Source: Eisenbergiella porci (GTDB lineage Bacteria > Bacillota > Clostridia > Lachnospirales > Lachnospiraceae). From it: a DNA stretch of 64,000 nt. This document shows positions 16,524 through 24,838 of the stretch, piece by piece. Positions within the stretch are counted from its first letter, which is position 1. The number at the start of each line of letters is the position of its first letter. The stretch spans positions 117,003-181,002 of the forward strand of contig NZ_VUMI01000006.1 in assembly GCF_009696275.1 (NCBI RefSeq), read 5' to 3'. Under the pieces are notes generated by a model. That model made no database searches. It was not told where the DNA came from and saw only the letters and a list, made by a program, of their open reading frames with translations. Both the position numbers and the translations under genes were made by a program.

Positions 16524-17657
16524 TTGGGAAAAGGACAGTGTGAGAAAAAAGACAGGAAACAACCGCATATTGCTCTTTTTATCAGCGCGCTCCGTAAGGG
16601 CGGTTCGGAACGTGTCCTGGTGAATCTGGCGGAGTATCTGAAGGATAACGGCGTGGAGGTCACTGTGGTGACCCAGTATGAGGGGCAGGGGGAATACTCT
16701 CTGTCGCCCGGTATCCGGCGTGTATTCAGCGAGATTACGGAGGAGGAGAAGAGCAGGAGCCGGGTGGTGAACTTTTTCCGGCGGTTTTTCAAGCTGCGGG
16801 GTATCTGGAAAGCGGAGCGGCCGGATGTAATTTTGTCCTTTATTGGGAAAAATAATCTGATGGCGCTGCTGACCAGCAGCTTCCTTCGTATTCCGGTAGT
16901 GATTTCCGTCCGGGGAGAGCCGAAGGAGGAATATTATTCCGGTGTGCTGCGTTTCTTTGCGAAAACTTATTTTGCCAGGGCGGCGGGAGTGGTTCTTCAG
17001 ACAAAGGAGGCCATGCAGTTTTTCCCGGAAAGGATCCGGAAGAAAGCGGTGATATTAAAAAATCCGCTGAATCCGTCCTTTGTCAGGGAGCGGTTTGAGG
17101 GGGAACGGGAGCGTTGTATCCATGCGGTAGGCCGTATGGACGCCAATAAAAACCATGAAATGATAATGCGGGCGTTTGCTGCGCTGGCGGCGGATTTTCC
17201 GGAGGTAAGGCTTGTTATATACGGAAACGGCGAGTGCAGGGAGCCTTTGATAAAGCTTTCAGAGCAGCTGGGGCTTTCGGAACGAATCAGCCTGCCGGGA
17301 GCGGTGTCGGATGTGGCGGATAAAATTTACAGAAGCAGCGCTTTCGTGTTGTCCTCTTACAGTGAGGGGATGCCGAATACGCTGATTGAGGCCATGTGTA
17401 TGGGACTGCCGGTAATTTCCACGGACTGCCCCTGCGGCGGGCCTGCGGAGCTGATTGAGGATGGCGTGAACGGGTATCTGATTCCGCCTGGTGATGGGAA
17501 GGCGCTGGAGGAGCGGCTGCGGATTCTTCTTTCCGACAGGGAGAAAGCGGAGAAAATGGGCCGGAATGCGTCGAAGCTGCTGGAAGAGTATCGGCCGGAG
17601 CATGTGGACAGGACCTGGATGGACTATCTTCTTTCCTTCCTGCCGCCGGCAAAATGA
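16524..17657 (+). CDS. Glycosyltransferase family 4
   Basis: A GT4 enzyme of ~377 residues. GTG codons at 16515 and 16518 are in frame, but AAGGAG (16510-16515) is correctly spaced only for TTG 16524, which is chosen. Motifs: ALRKGGSERVLVNLAEYL (N-terminal signature), HAVGRMDANKNH (~200), and EX7E in SEGMPNTLIE (~288) followed by STDCPCGGPAELI and GVNGYLIPPGD. The same STDCPCGGP block occurs in the GT4 at 12201, indicating paralogs. It is translationally linked to the AsnB-like gene. Confidence 0.9.
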   Translation: MGKGQCEKKDRKQPHIALFISALRKGGSERVLVNLAEYLKDNGVEVTVVTQYEGQGEYSLSPGIRRVFSEITEEEKSRSRVVNFFRRFFKLRGIWKAERPDVILSFIGKNNLMALLTSSFLRIPVVISVRGEPKEEYYSGVLRFFAKTYFARAAGVVLQTKEAMQFFPERIRKKAVILKNPLNPSFVRERFEGERERCIHAVGRMDANKNHEMIMRAFAALAADFPEVRLVIYGNGECREPLIKLSEQLGLSERISLPGAVSDVADKIYRSSAFVLSSYSEGMPNTLIEAMCMGLPVISTDCPCGGPAELIEDGVNGYLIPPGDGKALEERLRILLSDREKAEKMGRNASKLLEEYRPEHVDRTWMDYLLSFLPPAK

Positions 17658-17785
17658 AGGAAATTGGATAAAACTGCACCGTTGTTAAGGCAGGGCCGGA
17701 AAATGTTTCCGTTACAGAGAAAGATAAGCTGTCCGCCGCCGATGAAAAGGGCGGAAGCGGCAGCTGACAGAAAGCAACAGGTAGT

Positions 17786-18868
17786 ATGAAGAAAAAAGAA
17801 TGGATTAAGACAATTTGTTTCATAGCAGGGTTTTTCCTGATTCTGATACCGCTGACTTATATTATCCGTACGAATGGTGATATTAAGGATATTTTTGTGG
17901 GATTTTATGCAGAGAAGGAAGATACGATTGATGTGGTTATGATCGGATCCAGTCCGGTGTATCCGTATTATGCGGGGCCGAAAATCTGGAAGGATACCGG
18001 GATAACCTGTTATCCGCTGTCCTCAAACATGCAGCGGCCCAAGGCGGCGGTGCATCTGGTGGAGGAAGCGGAGAAAACGCAGGATCCGGGGCTTTACATT
18101 TTTGAACTGCGCATGTACCTGGGGCCGGATGAGCGGCTGACCCAGAATATGGCCTATACCAGGGGAGTGACCGATAATATGAAATACTCCTGGAACCGGA
18201 TTAAGACGATTAATGCGTTGGTGGATCCGGACGGCCCGGAACCGCGTTATACCTATTACTTTGATATTTTCAAGTATCATTCCAACTGGAAAACCATGGT
18301 GCTGCCCAGCCAGATCGTTACCTTCCGGTATGAGTGGCCGGATCCGCTGAAGGGCGCTGTCATCAGGGATGATGTGGGTCCCAGTGAGATTGCGGATTTT
18401 TCCTGGGTAACGGAGCGGCAGGCCATACCGGAGGATCAGGAGGAGGTGCTGCGGGAGCTGCTTTCCTGTCTGCAGGAAAAGGGGCTGAATGCGCTTTTCA
18501 TCGTTTCCCCCAATACCATGACGGAAGAAAAACAGCGCCAGTATAATTATATTGCGGATATCATTGCGCCTACAGGCTACGGCTTTCTGAATCTGAATGA
18601 TTATTATGAGGAGCTGGGAATTGATTTTGAAACGGATTTTGATGATTACGGCGGCCATACCAATGCCTTCGGCATGGAAAAATGCAGCGCCTTTTTGGGG
18701 GAATATCTGAGCACCCACTATGATTTTGAAGATAAACGGGGACGGGAAGGCTATGAAAGCTGGGATAAGGCGGCGAAACTGTGGGAAGAACAGACAGAGA
18801 GCGCAAAGCAGACCATACTTGATAAAATAGCCCGGAAAGAGTTTAAGGTAATTGAGGAAGAAGAGTAA
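17786..18868 (+). CDS. Membrane-anchored SGNH/AlgX-like protein
   Basis: 360 residues with an N-terminal anchor (~7-27) and an extracytoplasmic SGNH-like domain. The nucleophile block is VVMIGSSPVYPYY (~50-62). The C-terminal block reads YGGHTNAFGMEK: the His and the following pattern are kept, but the Asp three residues before the His (DxxH) is not, so the catalytic triad may be altered. It is related in layout to the SGNH protein at 6640-7824. The Glu/Lys-rich tail is unlike the core. It lies between a GT4 and the second AsnB-like gene; a role in acyl decoration of an exported glycan is possible. Confidence 0.65.
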   Translation: MKKKEWIKTICFIAGFFLILIPLTYIIRTNGDIKDIFVGFYAEKEDTIDVVMIGSSPVYPYYAGPKIWKDTGITCYPLSSNMQRPKAAVHLVEEAEKTQDPGLYIFELRMYLGPDERLTQNMAYTRGVTDNMKYSWNRIKTINALVDPDGPEPRYTYYFDIFKYHSNWKTMVLPSQIVTFRYEWPDPLKGAVIRDDVGPSEIADFSWVTERQAIPEDQEEVLRELLSCLQEKGLNALFIVSPNTMTEEKQRQYNYIADIIAPTGYGFLNLNDYYEELGIDFETDFDDYGGHTNAFGMEKCSAFLGEYLSTHYDFEDKRGREGYESWDKAAKLWEEQTESAKQTILDKIARKEFKVIEEEE

Positions 18869-18979
18869 TTTTTTGCAACGGTTCAGGACGATGCGTCGTC
18901 CCGAGCAGATACTATTTGAAGAATTATTCCGCCAGGTCAGCGCATAAAAAGCGCAGACCGTAAGAAAGCAGGTGAGCCT

Positions 18980-20863
18980 ATGTGCGGTATTGCAGGATTT
19001 TGCAACTGGAAAACAGACTGGGAGAAAAACATAAGGAAAATGAATGACCGTATGCGCCACAGAGGGCCGGATGCCTCCGGGATCTGGGCCAGTGAAGACG
19101 GCAGGGTTGTTTTCGGCCACCAGAGGCTTTCCATTGTGGATCTTTCCGAGAACGGCGCACAGCCCATGCAGTCTCACAGCGGCAGGTTTGAAATTGCATT
19201 TAACGGTGAAATTTATAATTATAAACAGATTGCGAAACGGCTTCTGGATGAAAAAAAGGTGGATCATTTCCGGGGAGGTTCGGATACGGAGGTGCTTCTG
19301 GAGGCTATGGAGCATTATGGGGTGAAGGAAGCCATTTCCATGTGCAAGGGGATGTTTGCCATCGCTTTGTATGACAGGGAGGAACGCGTCCTTTACCTTC
19401 TCAGGGATCGCATCGGGGAAAAACCCCTGTACTATGGATTTGTCAACGGCAGCTTTGTGTTTGCCTCGGATATCGGTTCCATTGCCGCGCTGGACGGATT
19501 CAATAATGGAATCAATAAGGATGTCCTGGATATTTACTTTGTACATGGTTATATACCGGCGCCTTATTCTATTTATGAGGATATTCGGAAGCTGGAGCCG
19601 GGCTGTATACTTACGTTGCGTCAGCCCTTTGCAGAGCCGGAATTGGAGGCCTATTGGTCTGTGAGGGAAGCGGCACGGAAGGGGCAGGAAAACCTGTTTA
19701 CCGGCAGTCGGGAAGAAGCGGCGCAGGAGCTGGAGCGCCTTCTGAAGAATTCCATACGGGAACAGATGGTGGCGGATGTGCCGGTAGGCGCCTTTTTATC
19801 GGCAGGCATTGACAGCAGCACGATTGTGGCGCTGATGCAGTCACTGAACAGCGGAAGGGTGAAAAGCTTTACCATAGGTATGGGAGAAGCAGAGTACAAT
19901 GAGGCGGAGGCGGCCAGGGAAATAGCGAAAATACTGGGAACCGAGCATACGGAGCTTTATATTACGGAGGAGGATGCCAAGGCTGTCATCCCCAGGCTTG
20001 CGTTTATGTTCGGGGAGCCCTTTGCGGATTCCTCCCAGATCCCGACCTATCTGGTGAGTAAAATGACAAGGGAGCATGTAACCGTTTCCTTAAGCGGCGA
20101 CGGCGGGGATGAGCTGTTCTGCGGCTATACGTCCTATGCCTCGGTGAGTCGCATCTGGAACAAGATGAAAAATGTCCCCTATTTTCTGAGGAAGCCCTGC
20201 AGCGGCCTGGTACTTCACAGCCCGTTTGCCAGGAAAGAAATCTTCCGTATCAAAGGAAAGCTTTTGGGCGCAAAGGATCCGGCGGATATTTATCTCCAGT
20301 CCCGCCTGACAGATCCGCTCACCATGGAAATTGCAAAGCAGCGGGGGAACCTGCCCTATAAATATACCATGATGCCTGAGGGATACCTGAAGGAGGTCAA
20401 TCACACGATCATGCTGATGGACATGCTCATGTACCATCCGGATGATATTCTGGTGAAGGTGGATCGAACGGCCATGGCTGTTTCGCTGGAAACGAGGGTG
20501 CCGATGCTGGACAAGGATGTGGTGGAGTTCGCCTGGAGCCTTCCTGTGGAGTACGAACGTCAGGGAGAGACGGGAAAGCTGGTTCTGCGGGATGTGCTTT
20601 ATAAGTATGTGCCGAAGGAGCTGATGGACAGGCCGAAAAAAGGATTTTCCATTCCCATTGCCAAATGGCTGAAGGAGCCGTCCCTGCGGGCCTGGGCGGA
20701 AACGCTGATTGATCGCAGGACGCTGGAGAGCCAGGGGATGCTGAATCCGGAGGTGGTATGGACCATCTGGAAGGATTTCGTGGAAAACGGTGTGTGGCGC
20801 ATCCAGATCTGGTATATATTGATGTTCCAGGCATGGATGGCGGAACGCAAGCTGGCTGTCTGA
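18980..20863 (+). CDS. asnB: Asparagine synthase (glutamine-hydrolysing) family amidotransferase, second copy
   Basis: 627 residues. MCGIAGF supplies Cys2; RMRHRGPDASG (~27) and FNGEIYNY (~75) complete the glutaminase site. In the synthase domain the ATP loop is LSAGIDSS (~275), with SGDGGDELFCGY (~372) and MLDKDVVEF (~510). It is clearly diverged from the 14607 copy, so this is not a recent duplication; two different amidated sugars or two acceptor glycans are plausible. The ribosome site AAGCAGGTGAG precedes the ATG. Canonical asparagine synthesis cannot be excluded for one of the pair. The next gene starts 14 nt later. Confidence 0.88.
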   Translation: MCGIAGFCNWKTDWEKNIRKMNDRMRHRGPDASGIWASEDGRVVFGHQRLSIVDLSENGAQPMQSHSGRFEIAFNGEIYNYKQIAKRLLDEKKVDHFRGGSDTEVLLEAMEHYGVKEAISMCKGMFAIALYDREERVLYLLRDRIGEKPLYYGFVNGSFVFASDIGSIAALDGFNNGINKDVLDIYFVHGYIPAPYSIYEDIRKLEPGCILTLRQPFAEPELEAYWSVREAARKGQENLFTGSREEAAQELERLLKNSIREQMVADVPVGAFLSAGIDSSTIVALMQSLNSGRVKSFTIGMGEAEYNEAEAAREIAKILGTEHTELYITEEDAKAVIPRLAFMFGEPFADSSQIPTYLVSKMTREHVTVSLSGDGGDELFCGYTSYASVSRIWNKMKNVPYFLRKPCSGLVLHSPFARKEIFRIKGKLLGAKDPADIYLQSRLTDPLTMEIAKQRGNLPYKYTMMPEGYLKEVNHTIMLMDMLMYHPDDILVKVDRTAMAVSLETRVPMLDKDVVEFAWSLPVEYERQGETGKLVLRDVLYKYVPKELMDRPKKGFSIPIAKWLKEPSLRAWAETLIDRRTLESQGMLNPEVVWTIWKDFVENGVWRIQIWYILMFQAWMAERKLAV

Positions 20864-20877
20864 AGGAGGTGGAAGCC

Positions 20878-21948
20878 TTGCGGAAACTGGAAAAATTCAC
20901 GCCTTTGCCGATACCGGAGGAGGAACAGACGGATAAAATTTCTGTGATAGTAGCAGTCTATAATATAGAAGCCTATCTGGAAAAATGTGTCCGTTCCCTC
21001 AGAAACCAGACCTATCGGAATCTGCAGATCATTCTGGTGGATGACGGCGCTACGGACGGCTGCCCGGCCATCTGTGACAGGCTGGCGGAAGAGGATGGCA
21101 GAATTCAGGTCATCCATAAGAAAAACGGCGGCCTCTCAGACGCCAGGAATGCCGGAACCGCTGCTGCGGACGGAGAATATATCGCTTTTGTAGACGGGGA
21201 CGACTGGATTGAGACGGATATGTATGAGAAGCTGCTTTCCGCTGCCAGACAATTCGATGCGCCCCTGGCGGTATGCAGATACCGGAAGATTTACCGGAAC
21301 CGGGAGATGGATGCTTCCACCGGTGCGGCCGTGGTTTTTGACGGCCAGGAGGCCCTGGAATCCTTTCTTATGGAGGAGGATGATATCTGCATCCAGAACG
21401 CTGCCTGGAACAAGCTGTACCGCAGGGAGCTGATGGGGGAGCTGCGTTTTCCCACGGGAAAGTATTATGAGGATATTGTGTACACCACCATGCTGCTGGC
21501 ACGTTCCCAAAAAACGATTTATCTGGATCTGGCGCTTTATAATTATGTGCTGGAGCGGGAGGGCAGTATCATGGGCGAAGGGCTGGGAAGCCGGATTTTT
21601 ACGGATCAGATCCCTGCCTATGAAGAAAAGGAAGTATTTTTACGCTCTATCGGAAGAGAGGATCTGGCGGATGTACACAGGTATTTTTTCTATAAAAGGC
21701 TGCTCCTGTACTATATTGCCCTGGGAAAATCCCAAAAGGATATGAAAGAAAAGTACAGGAGAGTCATACGGGAGAGGCTGCTGACGGACCGCGGGGATAT
21801 GGACAGGGTATATGCATGCAGGGCGGCTAACCCGAAGGAAAAGAAAAAGATGGAAATTTTCCTGAAAAGCCCGAAGCTGTATCTGGCGGTAATTATGGTG
21901 AATGAACGGTTTCTGATTCCGGTGAAGCAGCGGCTTCGCCGGCATTGA
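20878..21948 (+). CDS. Glycosyltransferase family 2
   Basis: 357 residues. The frame is open further upstream inside the AsnB gene, but AAGGAGG at 20863-20869 and the end of AsnB fix TTG 20878 as the start. GT-A features: ISVIVAVYNIEAYLEKC (~20-36), VDDGATDG (~54), NGGLSDARNAG (~82) and FVDGDDW (~100) with the DxD-like metal site. The C-terminal ~200 residues are of the capsule GT2 type. It acts on the cytoplasmic face, adding a sugar to the growing lipid-linked unit. The fucosyltransferase follows ~75 bp downstream. Confidence 0.88.
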   Translation: MRKLEKFTPLPIPEEEQTDKISVIVAVYNIEAYLEKCVRSLRNQTYRNLQIILVDDGATDGCPAICDRLAEEDGRIQVIHKKNGGLSDARNAGTAAADGEYIAFVDGDDWIETDMYEKLLSAARQFDAPLAVCRYRKIYRNREMDASTGAAVVFDGQEALESFLMEEDDICIQNAAWNKLYRRELMGELRFPTGKYYEDIVYTTMLLARSQKTIYLDLALYNYVLEREGSIMGEGLGSRIFTDQIPAYEEKEVFLRSIGREDLADVHRYFFYKRLLLYYIALGKSQKDMKEKYRRVIRERLLTDRGDMDRVYACRAANPKEKKKMEIFLKSPKLYLAVIMVNERFLIPVKQRLRRH

Positions 21949-22022
21949 AGGCATAGAAGGCAGAAAATATGCAGGCTTTTAGAGGTCTGTGATAAGATGG
22001 TGCAGATGGGAGCAAGTACAGT

Positions 22023-22892
22023 ATGGTAATTGTGCAATTATCAGGAGGGCTGGGCAATCAGATGTTTGAATATGCCCTTTACCTGAGTCTGAAGGCGAAG
22101 GGGAAGGTCGTGAAAATAGACGATATCACCTGCTATGAGGGGCCGGGAACGCGGCCGAAGCAGCTGGATGTATTCGGGGTTTCCTATGAGCGGGCCACAA
22201 AGCAGGAGCTGACGGAAATGACGGATTCTTCCCTGGATCCCGTCTCACGTATCCGGCGAAAGCTCACCGGGCGTAAGACAAAGGCATACAGGGAAAAGGA
22301 TATCAATTTTGACCTGCAGGTAATGGAACGTGATCCGGCGCTGCTGGAGGGATGCTTTCAGAGTGAAAGGTATTTTCAGGACTGCAGGGAGCAGGTGAGG
22401 GAAGCCTACCGCTTCCGTGGGATCGAATCCGGGGCTTATCCGCTTCCGGAGGCTTACCGGAGGCTGGAAAAAGAAATCGCAGACTGCCCATCAGTGAGCG
22501 TCCACATCCGCAGAGGCGATTATCTGGAGGAAAGCCACGGAGGGCTCTATACGGGAATCTGTACCGAACAGTATTATCAGGAGGCCTTTGCCCGGCTGGA
22601 AAAGGAAGTGCCGGGGGCAAAATTTTTCCTGTTCAGCAACGATCCGGATTGGACGAGGGAGCACTTTAAAGGCGAAAACCGGATACTGGTGGAAGGAAGC
22701 ACGGAGGATACGGGATATCTGGATCTGTACCTGATGAGCAAATGCAAACATAACATCATCGCTAACAGCAGCTTCAGCTGGTGGGGCGCATGGCTGAACG
22801 ACAACCCGGAAAAAAAGGTGACGGCGCCGGCCAGATGGCTGAACGGCAGGGAATGCCGGGATATTTATACGGAGAGAATGATACGCATATGA
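22023..22892 (+). CDS. Alpha-1,2-fucosyltransferase (GT11)
   Basis: 289 residues with the full set of GT11 motifs: LSGGLGNQMFEYALY (~5-19), VSVHIRRGDYLE (~159-170, the HxRRxDY GDP-fucose site), FLFSNDPDW (~200) and NIIANSSFSWWGAWLN (~240-255). The family transfers fucose from GDP-fucose in alpha-1,2 linkage, typically to galactose, making H-antigen-like ends. ATG 22023 follows GGGAG. Its TGA overlaps the ATG of the ABC flippase by ATGA, so the two are translationally coupled. One of three clear GT11 enzymes in the window; the source of GDP-fucose is outside it. Confidence 0.93.
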   Translation: MVIVQLSGGLGNQMFEYALYLSLKAKGKVVKIDDITCYEGPGTRPKQLDVFGVSYERATKQELTEMTDSSLDPVSRIRRKLTGRKTKAYREKDINFDLQVMERDPALLEGCFQSERYFQDCREQVREAYRFRGIESGAYPLPEAYRRLEKEIADCPSVSVHIRRGDYLEESHGGLYTGICTEQYYQEAFARLEKEVPGAKFFLFSNDPDWTREHFKGENRILVEGSTEDTGYLDLYLMSKCKHNIIANSSFSWWGAWLNDNPEKKVTAPARWLNGRECRDIYTERMIRI

Positions 22893-24649
22893 TGGAGAAT
22901 ATTAAAAAGCTGAGTCGTATTTTAAGCAAGGCACAGAAAAGAAAAGTTGGGATGATAGGTATCCTGATATTGATTGGCGGCGTGCTGGAAACAGTAGGCG
23001 TAACCGCAATCCTTCCGCTGATTACCGCGATTATAGATCAGGACCGTATGCTGAAAAACGAGACTGTTCAGCAGGTGTGCAGGTTCTTTGGATTTGAATT
23101 AAGCAGGGAGAACTATACCCAGCTGATTTTGCTGCTGCTGTTACTGGTCATTGTGGTCATTGTGGTAAAAAACCTTTTCCTGCTGCTTCTTACCTATGCC
23201 CAGGCCAGGTTTGTAAACGGAAACCAGTTCCGCACGGTAAGCTATATGCTGGAGGAGTACCTGAACAGACCCTATGAATTTTACTTGAATGCGGATATTC
23301 CTACTGTATTCCGTACGGTGGACAGCGACGTGCCCAAGGTATTTACTATATTGATGGAATATATCCAGCTGGCCAGTGAGGCGGTGGTAGCCGTTTTCCT
23401 GTGCGTTACGCTTCTGCTTGTGGACTTCAAAATGACGGTGGTCATGGGCGGCATCCTGGTGGTTATGACGCTGTTAATTATGCGGGTGATGAAGCCGAAG
23501 CTCAACACCATGGGATTAAAATCCCAGAGCGTACAGAGCCGGATGGGGAAATGGCGCCTGCAGTCCATTTATGGAATCAAGGATGTGAAAATCCTTCATA
23601 AGGAATCCTTTTTTGCCAGGAATTTCAGAAAGTATTCCCAGATTGCAGGGGAAGTAACCAGTAAGTATACGGTTTTGAATAATGTGCCCAGATTGTTGAT
23701 TGAGACGCTGTGTATGGGCGGCGTTCTGGGGTATCTGGCCGTGTATATCTTAAGGGGAGGCAATCTGACGGAAATGATTCCCCAGATGACCGCATTCGCC
23801 TTTGCGGCAACCAGACTGCTTCCCAGCGTAAACCGGATCAACGGCCATGTGACCAACATCGCTTTTTTCCAGCCGTCTCTGGATTATGTGTATGAAAATG
23901 TGGATTTCAGCGATTATACTAAGTATGGAGAATACCAGAACAGGGACGACGCCAATGCGGCGCCGGTTCCGGTAAAGGATGCCATCTGCCTGGACAATAT
24001 TACCTACATTTACCCGAACACTACGAAAAAGATTCTGGAGGATGCCTGCATGCGGGTTCCCATCGGTAAATCTGTAGGCGTTATGGGACCTTCCGGCGCC
24101 GGAAAAACAACGGCGATTGATATTCTTATGGGTCTGCTTCAGGTGCAGAAAGGAACGATTACATGCGGCGGAGTGAATATTTTTGACAATTACCCCTCCT
24201 GGCTGAGCCATATCGGTTATATTCCCCAGACGATCTTCCTGACAGATGATTCTCTGAGGGAAAATATCGCTTTTGGTGTGGATAAGGATCAGATTGACGA
24301 TGCCAGGGTGTGGAAGGTATTGGAAGAAGCCCAGATGAAGGAATTCGTGGAGCAGATGCCCCAGCAGCTGGAAACAAGCGTTGGCGACCGCGGCGTACGC
24401 CTCTCCGGCGGCCAGCGCCAGAGAATCGGTATCGCAAGGGCGCTGTACCATAATCCGGAAATCCTTGTTTTTGACGAGGCCACATCGGCGCTGGACAATG
24501 ATACCGAGTCTGCGATTATGGACGCGATTAACAGCTTCCATGGGCGTAAGACGCTTATCATCATTGCCCACAGATTGCGGACAATAGAGAATTGTGATAT
24601 TATCTACAATGTGGATAAAGGGAAGATTGTGGAGGCGAAACTGCCATAA
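22889..24649 (+). CDS. ABC transporter, fused permease/ATPase (PglK-type lipid-linked glycan flippase)
   Basis: 587 residues counted from ATG 22889, which overlaps the preceding stop; an upstream in-frame extension lies inside the fucosyltransferase and is rejected. The N-terminal ~330 residues hold about six membrane helices; the C-terminal nucleotide-binding domain has Walker A GPSGAGKTT (~400), signature LSGGQRQR (~505) and Walker B ILVFDEATSALD (~523). This architecture with no separate permease is that of MsbA/PglK half-transporters that dimerise. In glycan clusters PglK-like proteins flip lipid-linked oligosaccharides, an alternative to Wzx. A second member lies at 55411-57156. Confidence 0.88.
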   Translation: MMENIKKLSRILSKAQKRKVGMIGILILIGGVLETVGVTAILPLITAIIDQDRMLKNETVQQVCRFFGFELSRENYTQLILLLLLLVIVVIVVKNLFLLLLTYAQARFVNGNQFRTVSYMLEEYLNRPYEFYLNADIPTVFRTVDSDVPKVFTILMEYIQLASEAVVAVFLCVTLLLVDFKMTVVMGGILVVMTLLIMRVMKPKLNTMGLKSQSVQSRMGKWRLQSIYGIKDVKILHKESFFARNFRKYSQIAGEVTSKYTVLNNVPRLLIETLCMGGVLGYLAVYILRGGNLTEMIPQMTAFAFAATRLLPSVNRINGHVTNIAFFQPSLDYVYENVDFSDYTKYGEYQNRDDANAAPVPVKDAICLDNITYIYPNTTKKILEDACMRVPIGKSVGVMGPSGAGKTTAIDILMGLLQVQKGTITCGGVNIFDNYPSWLSHIGYIPQTIFLTDDSLRENIAFGVDKDQIDDARVWKVLEEAQMKEFVEQMPQQLETSVGDRGVRLSGGQRQRIGIARALYHNPEILVFDEATSALDNDTESAIMDAINSFHGRKTLIIIAHRLRTIENCDIIYNVDKGKIVEAKLP

Positions 24650-24764
24650 TCTGATATTTTGCCGTTGACAGAGGGGCAGCGTTCCTGACAGCCGCCGACA
24701 GGAAGGGCAAAGGAATGACCGTCTGGTTAACGTATAAGGAATGAAGGAAAGTAACTGTGAAGGT

Positions 24765-24802
24765 GCTGAACAGTTACAAAAGAAAATGAGTAACTGTTCA
24801 GC
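24765..24802 (+). repeat. 13-bp perfect hairpin in spacer, with a competing half-site
   Basis: GCTGAACAGTTAC (24765-24777) pairs perfectly with GTAACTGTTCAGC (24790-24802) across a 12-nt A-rich loop. A further GTAACTG at 24751-24757 can pair with the same CAGTTAC, so two alternative hairpins exclude each other. No T-run follows. The spacer is 190 bp long, before the GT11-like gene. Confidence 0.6.
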
Positions 24803-24838
24803 GGAATGAATGGCTGCGAAGATAAAGGAAGCATTTAC

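Noticed and set aside
14556..16568. 670-codon ORF on the minus strand
   Set aside because: It lies wholly antisense to the AsnB-like gene; the translation is Arg/His/Pro/Leu-rich without any domain, as expected of an antisense shadow in GC-richer DNA.
18023..19546. 507-codon minus-strand ORF
   Set aside because: Antisense to the SGNH-like and second AsnB-like genes; no ribosome site or family features.
20758..20877. 40-codon upstream extension of the GT2 gene
   Set aside because: It lies inside the end of the AsnB-like gene; AAGGAGG and TTG 20878 give a better start.
22781..22888. Upstream extension of the ABC flippase
   Set aside because: It overlaps the GT11 gene; ATG 22889 with an ATGA overlap is the natural start.
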